Positions 55,463-63,395 of a DNA stretch of 64,000 nt are shown one piece after another (within the stretch, counting starts at the first letter, position 1; every line of letters begins with the position of its first letter). This stretch comes from Alphaproteobacteria bacterium (GTDB taxonomy: Bacteria; Pseudomonadota; Alphaproteobacteria; UBA8366), in assembly GCA_028281325.1 (NCBI GenBank), contig JANQKC010000004.1, positions 1 to 64,000 of the forward strand, read 5' to 3'. Below the pieces are notes generated by a model, which had not been told where the DNA came from, did no database searches, and was given only the letters and a program-made list of their open reading frames with translations. A program made the position numbers and the translations under genes.

Positions 55463-56941
55463 ATGGCGCTGCGCGAAGAGTACCGAGTTGCCCTTGAGGC
55501 GTGTCCGACGCCGCTCATGTTGGTTTCGAAGGATGGCGAGATCCTCCTGTCGAATTCACGGCTTGACGATTTATTCGGCTACGAGGAAGGCGAATTGCTG
55601 AACCAATCCGTGGAAACGTTGGTTCCGCAAGAGATTCGTCGCGATCATCCGGATTTGCGCGAAGCCTTTTTCGAAGTCCCGACCAGCCGAAGCATGGGGA
55701 CGGGACGGGATCTGTTCGGCGCGCGCAAGGACGGCGAACTGATTCCGGTGGAGATCGGTCTGGATCCGATCGAATCGGATGGCGTCCCGTTGGTGATGGT
55801 TTCGGTGCTGGATATCCGCGAGCGCAAGGCCGGAGAGGCCAAGATTCGCCATGCCCTGGATGCTGCATCCAGCGCGATTGTCATGATCGACGATCACGGC
55901 AAGATCGAGTTGGTCAACGTGCAGACCGGGAAAATGTTCGGGTACGAGCCCGACGAGTTGATCGGACGGCCGATCGAATGCCTGGTCCCGGAGCGGTACC
56001 GGCGAAAGCATTCGGTCTATCGCGTGAGTTACCAGAATGCGCGGGCCAACCGTTCGATGGGTGTGGGCCGTGACCTGTTCGGGGTCAGAAAGGACGGTAC
56101 GGAGTTTCCGGTGGAGATTGGCCTGACGCCGCTTGACGGCGTGGGCGGCCGGCAGATCATGGCGACGGTTATCGACATCACGGAACGCAAGTTAACCGAG
56201 GAAGCCATCCAACATAAAAATGCAGAACTGGAGCGCCTCAATCACGAGTTATCGGAGTTTGCGTATAGCGCCTCGCACGATCTGAAAGCGCCGCTGGCGT
56301 CGATGGCCGGAATCCTCGCGTTAAGTCATGACGACTTGTCGGCCGGCGACCATGAAGAGGCGCGTGCCAATCTCGGTCGGGCGCGCGAGCTAGCGGAACG
56401 GCTGGCCGGCCGCATCGAGGATATGTTGACGCTGGCGAAAACCGACAGCCTCGACGAAACGTGGGAAGACGTCGCGGTTTGCGACGCGGTCGTCGAGGTA
56501 TGGCAATTGCTGGATATCGACCATGCTTCCGGGATCGCGTTTTCGACCGCGTTCAATCATACGGATCCGGTTCGGACCGTGGCGCCGCGATTGCTCATCA
56601 TCTTGGAAAATTTGTTGTCGAACGCGATCAATTATCGCGACCCGAAAAAAGCGGACCCGACGGTTTGTGTCGAAACCTCCGACGAGGGCGGTGTTTTTCG
56701 GTTGGCGGTGCGGGACAACGGAATCGGCATTGCGAAAGAGTATCATCAGCGCATTTTCCAAGCCTTCAAACGGGTCTCGGATAACAATGCCCCGGGGAAC
56801 GGCCTCGGCTTGGCGCTGGTCAAGAAGAACGTGCTCCACCTCGGTGGGGAAATTGCGGTCGAGAGTGACGCCGACGGCACGGTTTTCACGCTGACGCTTC
56901 CACGACGTTTTGAGGTCGACAGACAAGACGCAGCCGATTGA
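55463..56941 (+). CDS. cytosolic two-PAS histidine kinase
   Basis: 492-residue soluble sensor kinase without membrane segments. PAS domains at about 5-122 and 125-245 are very similar to each other (both contain NRSMG/SRSMG, GRDLFG, RKDG, PVEIGL), pointing to recent duplication. A HisKA domain with phospho-acceptor His272 (SASHDLKAP) and an HATPase domain with N box (ENLLSNAIN), DNGIGI and GNGLGLAL follow. Upstream 55232-55462 is AT-rich and probably holds its promoter. The response regulator gene follows 18 bp later. The signal sensed is unknown; a redox or small ligand is possible. Confidence 0.93.
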   Translation: MALREEYRVALEACPTPLMLVSKDGEILLSNSRLDDLFGYEEGELLNQSVETLVPQEIRRDHPDLREAFFEVPTSRSMGTGRDLFGARKDGELIPVEIGLDPIESDGVPLVMVSVLDIRERKAGEAKIRHALDAASSAIVMIDDHGKIELVNVQTGKMFGYEPDELIGRPIECLVPERYRRKHSVYRVSYQNARANRSMGVGRDLFGVRKDGTEFPVEIGLTPLDGVGGRQIMATVIDITERKLTEEAIQHKNAELERLNHELSEFAYSASHDLKAPLASMAGILALSHDDLSAGDHEEARANLGRARELAERLAGRIEDMLTLAKTDSLDETWEDVAVCDAVVEVWQLLDIDHASGIAFSTAFNHTDPVRTVAPRLLIILENLLSNAINYRDPKKADPTVCVETSDEGGVFRLAVRDNGIGIAKEYHQRIFQAFKRVSDNNAPGNGLGLALVKKNVLHLGGEIAVESDADGTVFTLTLPRRFEVDRQDAAD

Positions 56942-56959
56942 TCCAATGAGGAGCGGACA

Positions 56960-57388
56960 ATGACGATACCGATCGTGGTGGTGGATGATGAACAGGTGGA
57001 TCGGTACATCGTGCGCCGTTTGGTGAAAAAGGCGGGGATCGATGGAAAAGTCGTCGAATTTCAAGCGGGCGACGAGTTTCTAGAGGTGATCATGGACCAA
57101 CAGCGGCGCACCGAGGAAATCGGCAGCGCGCCGCCGCCGATGCTGGTCCTGCTCGACATCAACATGCCGCGCATTACGGGGTTCGAGGTGCTGGAGGCGA
57201 TCGACGAAGGGTTCGGCGACGGCGGATCGGACGCGGACTGTATGATTATCCTGATGTTTTCTTCGTCCAACCATGCGGAGGACAAGCAAGAGGCGTTTTC
57301 GTACGGTTTCGTGAAAGACTACATTATCAAACCGATCACCGTGCCGGTGCTTCAGCGCATCGTCGATCAATATTACGAAGAGAACTAA
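56960..57388 (+). CDS. CheY-like response regulator (Rcp1 type)
   Basis: 142-residue single-domain receiver. Acidic pocket VVVDDEQVD (8-14), phospho-acceptor Asp66 in LLDINMP, Ser101 in MFSSSNH and Lys124 in IIKPIT are all present. There is no output domain, as in Rcp1/CheY-type regulators that pass the signal by protein contact. AGGAG precedes ATG 56960. It is the cognate partner of the adjacent two-PAS kinase; the target is unknown, and the seleno-glutaredoxin gene is next, after 150 bp. Confidence 0.93.
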   Translation: MTIPIVVVDDEQVDRYIVRRLVKKAGIDGKVVEFQAGDEFLEVIMDQQRRTEEIGSAPPPMLVLLDINMPRITGFEVLEAIDEGFGDGGSDADCMIILMFSSSNHAEDKQEAFSYGFVKDYIIKPITVPVLQRIVDQYYEEN

Positions 57389-57538
57389 AAGACCCGAATT
57401 CGGCGCCGATGCCGTATCGCAGTCGTTGATCCGGTGCGGTTGCGACGGGTCGGGTCGCTTGACGTCTTGCGCCGCCAGGTGCTCGGCGTTTTGCAACGAT
57501 GGCCGGTTGGCGGTAGTTTGGGGCCAAAGGAGAAACCG

Positions 57539-58300
57539 ATGACCGTTGGCTACAAAGTTTTCTGGCGCCCTGGGTGAACAAGCTGCCTTCGCACGAAAGA
57601 GTTTCTTTCGTCTCACAACATCCCGTTCGAATCCGTTGATATCCAGGCCGACCCGGGCGGCATGGCCGAACTGCAGGCGCTTGGCGTGCGGTCCGTTCCT
57701 GTCGTCACGCGCGGCAAGGAATATGTCTTCGGCCAGATGCTCAAGGATCTGGCGGAATTCCTGGGCGTCGATTACGACACGAAGCCCAAGCTGTCGCCGC
57801 AGGAGCTGATCGACAAGCTGGACATGGTGACCAGCGCGGCGTTGCGTTTCGTCGCGCAGATTCCGGAAGAGAAACTGGATCAGGATTTGCGCAACCGGAA
57901 ACGGCCGATCCGCGACCTGTGCTACCACATCTTCCGCCTGACCGAGGTGTTCATCGACGTGGTCGAGAAGGACATCTATCTCACCCGCGATCTGTTGAAC
58001 ATTCCCGCGCCCGACGACGTGCGGACGACGGCGGACCTCGTCGCCTACGGCACGGCCGTACAACAGCGTCTGCATAACTGGTGGGACGGCTTCGCCGATA
58101 AGGACTGCGAGCAGGAAGTCGACAGTTATTACGGCAAGCAGCCGCTGCACAACGTGCTGGAACGCCATACCTGGCATCCGGCGCAGCATATGCGGCAGTT
58201 GATGATGTTGCTGTGCGAGTGCGGGATCGAACCGGACGGGCCGGTTCCCGACTCCGATCTCGACGGGCTGCCCATTCCCGAAAAGGTCTGGGATGAGTAG
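57539..58300 (+). CDS. seleno-glutaredoxin-DinB fusion (in-frame TGA = Sec13)
   Basis: Read through TGA at 57575-57577 the frame gives 253 residues starting MTVGYKVFWRPG-U-TSC. The first 75 residues form a glutaredoxin domain with U13-T-S-C16 at the redox site and cis-Pro54 in RSVPVV. Residues about 85-225 form a DinB-like four-helix domain with metal-binding-type histidines H130, H213 and H217 (HTWHPAQH). AAGGAG lies 6 bp before ATG 57539. The downstream frame is in phase and continuous, and a perfect hairpin (57593-57611) serves as SECIS. Without Sec a caller would start at ATG 57662 and lose the active site. DinB-type domains often use thiol cofactors, which fits a selenol partner. Confidence 0.93.
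57593..57611 (+). promoter_or_regulatory. bacterial SECIS element of the seleno-glutaredoxin gene
   Basis: Perfect 8-bp hairpin, arms ACGAAAGA and TCTTTCGT, loop GTT, starting 15 nt after the TGA. The loop keeps G followed by T as SelB requires. It lies inside the frame and codes Thr-Lys-Glu-Phe-Leu-Ser. Confidence 0.85.
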
Positions 58301-58317
58301 GCCATAAAGTTGAAGCG

Positions 58318-58344
58318 AAAAAGGCGCCTCCGGGCGCCTTTTTT
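58318..58344. terminator. bidirectional Rho-independent terminator
   Basis: Hairpin GGCGCC, loop TCCG, GGCGCC, flanked by five A on the left and six T on the right, so it can end both the seleno-glutaredoxin gene (plus) and the metallophosphoesterase gene (minus). It lies between the two convergent stop codons. Confidence 0.9.
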
Positions 58345-58348
58345 GTCG

Positions 58349-60451
58349 CTAGCGCTCGATCATCAGCAAAGACGGCGCATTTACCGTCGCCGCCCGTTGC
58401 AGGCCGATGCCCTTGCCGGATTTGGGTTTCCGCCAGGGAATGAGGGCAATCTCGCCGGTTTCCAGGTTGATGACCCGCGCATCGCCCTTTTGACCGGTGA
58501 CCTGGGCCGTCGTAATCGCCGGTTTGGCCTTTCCGGCCTTGCCGGGTTTGGGCAGATACAGCACGCAGAAATGGGTTTTGGTGGCGAAGGCGCGGGCCTG
58601 AATGCCGGTTTCGCGCCATGACGGCCCCAGCGTGATCTTCCCGGGATGCTCGTTCAGCACGCCGACGAGATGCCGGAAGACGAAGCTGCCCGGCCGGGGG
58701 TTGAACCGCCGGTCGAACAGGCCATGGCGCGGGAAGTAGCCGCGGTCCAGGTCCATGAAGGTGTCGAGGAAAACCTCCACATTGGGCGTGCCGGCCGCGG
58801 CGATCATGCCTTCGGCCACCCGGTTTGCGATTTCCGAATCGTCCGTGTTGTAGCTTGCCGGGTTCTCGGAGGCGAGGCGGATGTTCACGACCGCGCTGAC
58901 TTCGCGGTCGGCGGCGATCTTTCCGAATTCCTGCACGGCGTCCCAGACCGAGCCCCCAAGCCCGACCCGGAAGACGAACCCGTCCGTCGCCTCTCGCGCG
59001 CCGCGCCGGCGCAGGAAGCCGTCGACCAGATCGACCTCCGGCGCCTGGAACCCGTAGCTGACGAAATGCGAGAATTTCGAGCCTTCGGATTCCTTATGCG
59101 CCGAGCTTTCGATATTGGCGACGTTGACGCGGATGCCGGTCTTTTTCTTCAGGGCCTGTAGGGCGGGGATGCTCTTCTGCGAGTCCTGCCACGGCAGGAT
59201 GACCTCGTAGGAATCGACCAGCGTGCGGGTTTTCTGAAGGGTCGAGAGCACCTTCTTGTCGGGCACGCCGAAGCTGAAGAAGGTGAAGCGGTGGCCGATC
59301 GCCTTCAGCGCCTGCATGCGCTTGCGCCGCCCGTCGTCCATCAGGTCGCTGACCGGCGTGCGGATCTTGCGGATGCCGAGTTCCCACAGCGCCATCAGCG
59401 TGTAGTCGTTGCGCACGCGTTTGCGTTCGAACTCGTCCATCGGCCCGTTGTAGGGAAACTCGGTAATCTCGGCCCAGGGATGGCGGATATGCACGCCGAG
59501 CGGCGAGACGACCGCCTCCTTCGTATGGCGGCTGCGCACCTTGGGCTTCGCCGCCGGCAGCTTCTGGTTCCTGCCGAGCGTGCGGCCCGCCGTGCGATAG
59601 ATGCGCGGCACATGGGTGTTGGGATAGACGTCGACCATGAAGAAGCCGAGCTTGTCGGCATCGTTTCGGCCGTGTTCCGGGGCCGCCTCGATGCGGAACA
59701 GTTCGCTGTAATCTTGCCGGAAGAAGGAGGTGGCGGGCAGCAGGTAGCACTCGGTCCGCCCTTCGATGTTGTAGAAGAAGTTGTGCACGTGCCCGGCGAA
59801 CAGCGCCTCGATCCGGTTCTTGCGGATCAGCGACAGCAGCCAGGACCGCTTCGGCTCGTCGATATTGTCGTAGTTCCACGCTTCGTCGTCCGCCATGATG
59901 TAGGGCGGGTAGTGCGTGAAAAAGAAGATCCGCTTGCCCTTGTTCGCTTCGAGGTCCTTGGTCAGCCACTTTTCTTGCGCCCGCTCGCTGCGCAGGCCCG
60001 AATTCAGGATTTGCGCATTGATGAAGGTGAAGTGGCAGTCCTGATGGTCGAAGGAATAATAGTCGCGGCCGAAATGCTCGCGGTACAGCTTCACGCCGTA
60101 GTCGCTGACCGACGCGGCGGGCATCGACGGGTTCGGCTTGTCGCCGACGTCGTGGTTGCCGGGGATCATGTGCAGCGGCGCGTTCAATTTCTTGAGTTCG
60201 CGGTTGGCGACCTTGGCCGCCGGGCCGTAGGTCGGCAGGACCGGCACCGGATGGACGATGTCGCCGAGATGGACCACGAAGTCGGGGTTGAGCCGGTTGA
60301 CCTGTTGGATGACGTAGCGCGCGCGGCCGTTCGCAAGCTTGTTCACCGCCCAGGGCGATGAGTTGTCGCCTTTCTCGGGCCGCATATGGGTGTCCGCGAT
60401 AACGGCGAAACTGAACAACGGGTCGCGATGCGACCGCAGAAAACGCGCCAT
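58349..60451 (-). CDS. metallophosphoesterase with large C-terminal extension
   Basis: 700-residue protein. The N-terminal 280 residues are a calcineurin-like metallophosphoesterase with the classic metal motifs IADTHMR, GDIVHP, GNHDVG, and later HYPPYI and GHVHNF. The remaining 400 residues are not recognised; they contain ELGIRKIRTP, FSFGVPDKK, and an ETGIQARAFATKTHFCVLYLPKPGKAGK-rich end region and look like a second, TIM-barrel-like domain (alternating strands and helices). No signal peptide. The phosphoester substrate is unknown. Confidence 0.85.
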   Translation of the reverse strand: MARFLRSHRDPLFSFAVIADTHMRPEKGDNSSPWAVNKLANGRARYVIQQVNRLNPDFVVHLGDIVHPVPVLPTYGPAAKVANRELKKLNAPLHMIPGNHDVGDKPNPSMPAASVSDYGVKLYREHFGRDYYSFDHQDCHFTFINAQILNSGLRSERAQEKWLTKDLEANKGKRIFFFTHYPPYIMADDEAWNYDNIDEPKRSWLLSLIRKNRIEALFAGHVHNFFYNIEGRTECYLLPATSFFRQDYSELFRIEAAPEHGRNDADKLGFFMVDVYPNTHVPRIYRTAGRTLGRNQKLPAAKPKVRSRHTKEAVVSPLGVHIRHPWAEITEFPYNGPMDEFERKRVRNDYTLMALWELGIRKIRTPVSDLMDDGRRKRMQALKAIGHRFTFFSFGVPDKKVLSTLQKTRTLVDSYEVILPWQDSQKSIPALQALKKKTGIRVNVANIESSAHKESEGSKFSHFVSYGFQAPEVDLVDGFLRRRGAREATDGFVFRVGLGGSVWDAVQEFGKIAADREVSAVVNIRLASENPASYNTDDSEIANRVAEGMIAAAGTPNVEVFLDTFMDLDRGYFPRHGLFDRRFNPRPGSFVFRHLVGVLNEHPGKITLGPSWRETGIQARAFATKTHFCVLYLPKPGKAGKAKPAITTAQVTGQKGDARVINLETGEIALIPWRKPKSGKGIGLQRAATVNAPSLLMIER

Positions 60452-60495
60452 GGAAATTCCCCCTCGTTACGGTGCGCCGGACAAGCCGGTCGTCG

Positions 60496-60765
60496 TTAGA
60501 ATGCAAACCGGCGCATGCCGCCGTCCACGTGAATCACTTCGCCATTGATATAACGTGCGAGCGGGGATGCAAGGAAGGTGATGAGATATCCCATGTCTTC
60601 CGGCTCGCCGAAGTAACCGGCCGCGAGATTTTCCAGCAATCCCCGGCTTCGGGCAAGGATCGCGACGCGGCACCCTTCGGCCGCGAAGATTTTCGCCGTT
60701 CCGTTGCCGATGCCCTGACTCGCGCCGGTGACCAGCGCCGTCCGGTTCGTTAGATGCAGATTCAT
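60496..60765 (-). pseudogene. SDR gene with large in-frame internal deletion
   Basis: 89 residues in which a normal SDR N terminus (NRTALVTGASQGIGNGTAKIF, cofactor loop) runs straight into a normal SDR C terminus (FGEPEDMGYLITFLASP, NGEVIHVDGGMRR). The joint is near residue 44-50 (LLENLAAGYFGEP). About 150-160 residues, including NNAG and the Ser-Tyr-Lys active site, are missing. The frame is intact and starts with ATG 60765 behind GGGAGG, so it may still be translated as a miniature fold, but it cannot be an oxidoreductase. Divergent from the sulfatase gene. Confidence 0.8.
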
Positions 60766-60906
60766 TGACGGGCCTCCCTTTTTTGCTTTTGTTGTAGCGT
60801 GCCGCCCGAAGCGAGGCTTGCTTGTGTGCGCCAGCTATCTTGCTCTACGGCCGCGGTAAATTCAATTCGGTTCCGGAATGGAATGACGAAAAAGGAAAAG
60901 GAAACC

Positions 60907-62376
60907 ATGGTCAAACCGGCGAACATGATCTTCTTCATGTCGGACAATCACACGCGCGACCTGCTCGGCGCGGCCGGGCATCCGGTCGTGCAGACGCCGA
61001 CACTGGACAAGATCGCGACCGGCGGCGTGCGCTTCGCGAACGCCTATTCGACGAGCCCGCTGTGTTGTCCGTCGCGGGCTGCCCTGGCGACCGGCCGCTA
61101 CCCGCATCAGACGGGGTTTTGGGACAACGCGCTCGCCTATGACGGCAAGACGCCGACCTGGCACGGTCGGGTTCGCGACCAGGGTCACACCGCAGTCTCG
61201 GTCGGCAAGCTACATTTCATGTCCGGCGAGAACGACAACGGCTTCTCCGAAGAGATCGTCCCGATGCATATCGTCGAAGGGAAGGGCGCGCTGATCGGGT
61301 TGCTGCGCGCGACGCAGGAAGGGGTGCCGCCGCGCAGCGGACCGCGCGCGATGTACGACAAGTCGGGCATCGGCGAAGCGGACTACCAGCGCTACGACCT
61401 CGTGGTCACCGAGAACGCGGTCAAGTGGCTGCAGGACCATGGCGCGACGCAGGAAAAGCCCTGGGTGCTGTTCGTGTCCTACGCCAGCCCGCATCCGCCC
61501 TTTGCCGTGCCCAAGCGTTTCTACGATCTGTATCCCGAAGCGGACATGCCGCTGCCGGTCCGGTTCGACGCGGCGACGCGGCCGAATCATCCGTCGGTCG
61601 CGCATATCCGCCAGGTGGATGGTCTCGAAGAACCCGTCGACGAGGCCTATGTGCGCCGCACGGTGGCCGGCTATTGCGGTCTCGTCACCCATCTCGACGA
61701 GCAGATCGGCCGGGTCATGAAAACCGCCGAGGATTTGGGCCTGCTCGACACCACCCGGATTCTCTACACCAGCGACCATGGCGAGGCCGCGGGCAATCAC
61801 GGCCTGTTCGGCAAGTCGAACCTGTACGAGCATTCCATCGGCGTGCCCTTGCTGATGAGCGGGCCGGGCATTTCCGCCGGCGGTGTCGTCTCGCAACTCG
61901 CGTCGCATGTCGACCTGTTCCCGACCGTGGTCGAGGCGCTCGGTGCGTCGCTCGCCGACGAGGACGCGGACCTGCCGGGCGTGTCGCTGTGGCCCGCCGT
62001 TGCCGGACAGGAAACGGATCGGCTCGCCTTCGCCGAGTTCCACGCGCAGTCGTCCAAGACCGCCGGCTTCCTGTTGCGCGATGGCGCGGACAAGTTGGTC
62101 TATCACGTGAATATGCCGCGCCAACGTTTCGATCTGGAAGCCGATCCACAAGAGACGAATGATCTACTCAAGGATGGCGGAGCGGACTCGACGGCCGACG
62201 CGTTGGAAGCGAAACTGCGCGGGATGCTCGATCCGGAAGCGGTGAACCAGCGCGCGATGGCCGATCAATTGGCCCATGCGGACCGGCATGGCGGTGTCGA
62301 TGCGGTGCGCGACCGCGGCACCTTCAGCTACACGCCGGTACCGGGCGACGATTTGAACCTGGAGAAGGTCGGCTAG
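60907..62376 (+). CDS. sulfatase (formylglycine type)
   Basis: 489-residue alkaline-phosphatase-superfamily sulfatase, probably a choline-sulfatase or arylsulfatase relative. The sulfatase signature CCPSRAALATGRYPHQTG has Cys53 as the residue that is oxidised to formylglycine (C-x-P-S-R) and metal ligands D13/N14 (MSDNH) and TSDHGE further on. No signal peptide, so cytosolic. ATG 60907 is chosen because an AAGGAAA lies just upstream; earlier ATGs (60883) are possible. It overlaps the stop of the D-cysteine desulfhydrase-like gene by 4 bp, tail to tail. Confidence 0.9.
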   Translation: MVKPANMIFFMSDNHTRDLLGAAGHPVVQTPTLDKIATGGVRFANAYSTSPLCCPSRAALATGRYPHQTGFWDNALAYDGKTPTWHGRVRDQGHTAVSVGKLHFMSGENDNGFSEEIVPMHIVEGKGALIGLLRATQEGVPPRSGPRAMYDKSGIGEADYQRYDLVVTENAVKWLQDHGATQEKPWVLFVSYASPHPPFAVPKRFYDLYPEADMPLPVRFDAATRPNHPSVAHIRQVDGLEEPVDEAYVRRTVAGYCGLVTHLDEQIGRVMKTAEDLGLLDTTRILYTSDHGEAAGNHGLFGKSNLYEHSIGVPLLMSGPGISAGGVVSQLASHVDLFPTVVEALGASLADEDADLPGVSLWPAVAGQETDRLAFAEFHAQSSKTAGFLLRDGADKLVYHVNMPRQRFDLEADPQETNDLLKDGGADSTADALEAKLRGMLDPEAVNQRAMADQLAHADRHGGVDAVRDRGTFSYTPVPGDDLNLEKVG

Positions 62377-63395
62377 GCCGGTTTCGCGAAGGCCGAGCGG
62401 TAGGCGAAGAGGGCGGGCGTGCCGCCGGTGTGGATGAACAGCACCCGATCGGACGGCTTGAACCGTCCGGCGCGGATCAGTCCGATCAACCCAGCGAATC
62501 CCTTGCCCGAATAAACCGGATCGAGCAGCAGCCCTTCCAGCCGGCCCGCCAGATCGACCGCTTCCGTCATGCTGTCGGTGATTAGCCCATACCCGTCGCC
62601 CGCATAGCCGGCGACCACCTCGATCCGGTCCGGCGGAAGGCGCTCGGCAATGCCGAGATAGTCGCAGGTGTCGTGGTAAAGCCGGGTGACATCCGCGTGC
62701 ACCCGGTCGGGTTCCGCGTCGATGTCGATGCCGATGACCGGCAGGTCCGGCGCCAAGGCGGTGATGCCCGCCAGAATGCCCGCCTGCGTCCCGGCGCTGC
62801 CCGATGCATGCACGATGGCGTCGATTTTCAGGTCCGCCTCGTCCAACTGCCGCAGGAGTTCGACGACGAACCGCACGTAGCCCATCGTGCCCAGCACGTT
62901 CGAGCCGCCATACGGCACGATGTAAGGCTTCTTTCCGGCCTCGGTCAGACGGTCGGCGATACCCGGCAGGAGGGCGTTACGGTCTGCGCCCCAGGCGATG
63001 GGTTCGAGGTCCGCGCCGAAAAGGCCATCGAGGAAGATGTTGCCCGTCTCATAGTAATCCGCATCGACGGCCGGCACGCGGCCGTCCATCACCGCCAAGT
63101 GGCATCCCAGCCCCAGCTTGGCGCAGGCTGCCGCCGTTTGCCGGATGTGGTTCGACTGCGTGACGCCGCCCGACAAGACGGTGTCCGCACCCTTGGCGAG
63201 CGCGTCGGCCAACAGGAATTCCAGTTTCCGTACCTTGTTGCCGCCCATGCCGAGACCGGTGCAGTCGTCGCGCTTTACGATGATCGACGGCCCGCCGATT
63301 GTGGCGGTGAGACGGTCCAGCCGCTCGATCGGCGTCGGCAGGTGCGCCAGTTCGGCCCGCGGCAGGGCGGATAAGGCCGTCGCGATGTCGGTCAT
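62373..63395 (-). CDS. D-cysteine-desulfhydrase/ACC-deaminase-like PLP enzyme
   Basis: 340-residue fold-type II PLP enzyme of the D-cysteine desulfhydrase/1-aminocyclopropane-1-carboxylate deaminase group. PLP Lys lies in GGNKVRKLEF (about 52-61), GGVTQSNHIRQTAA follows, and a late HTGGTPALFAYRSAF is typical of the family. Such enzymes release sulfide, ammonia and pyruvate from D-cysteine, or open the cyclopropane ring. Its ATG overlaps the upstream acyl-CoA dehydrogenase stop by ATGA, so they are coupled. Confidence 0.88.
   Translation of the reverse strand: MTDIATALSALPRAELAHLPTPIERLDRLTATIGGPSIIVKRDDCTGLGMGGNKVRKLEFLLADALAKGADTVLSGGVTQSNHIRQTAAACAKLGLGCHLAVMDGRVPAVDADYYETGNIFLDGLFGADLEPIAWGADRNALLPGIADRLTEAGKKPYIVPYGGSNVLGTMGYVRFVVELLRQLDEADLKIDAIVHASGSAGTQAGILAGITALAPDLPVIGIDIDAEPDRVHADVTRLYHDTCDYLGIAERLPPDRIEVVAGYAGDGYGLITDSMTEAVDLAGRLEGLLLDPVYSGKGFAGLIGLIRAGRFKPSDRVLFIHTGGTPALFAYRSAFAKPA

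Noticed and set aside
57625..57640. tRNA T-arm-like GTTCGAATCC
   Set aside because: It lies within the seleno-glutaredoxin coding frame and no cloverleaf can be built around it.
57662..58300. DinB-only gene starting at ATG 57662
   Set aside because: This start lies in the middle of a glutaredoxin fold and has no ribosome binding site; the frame continues upstream through TGA to a well-placed AAGGAG.
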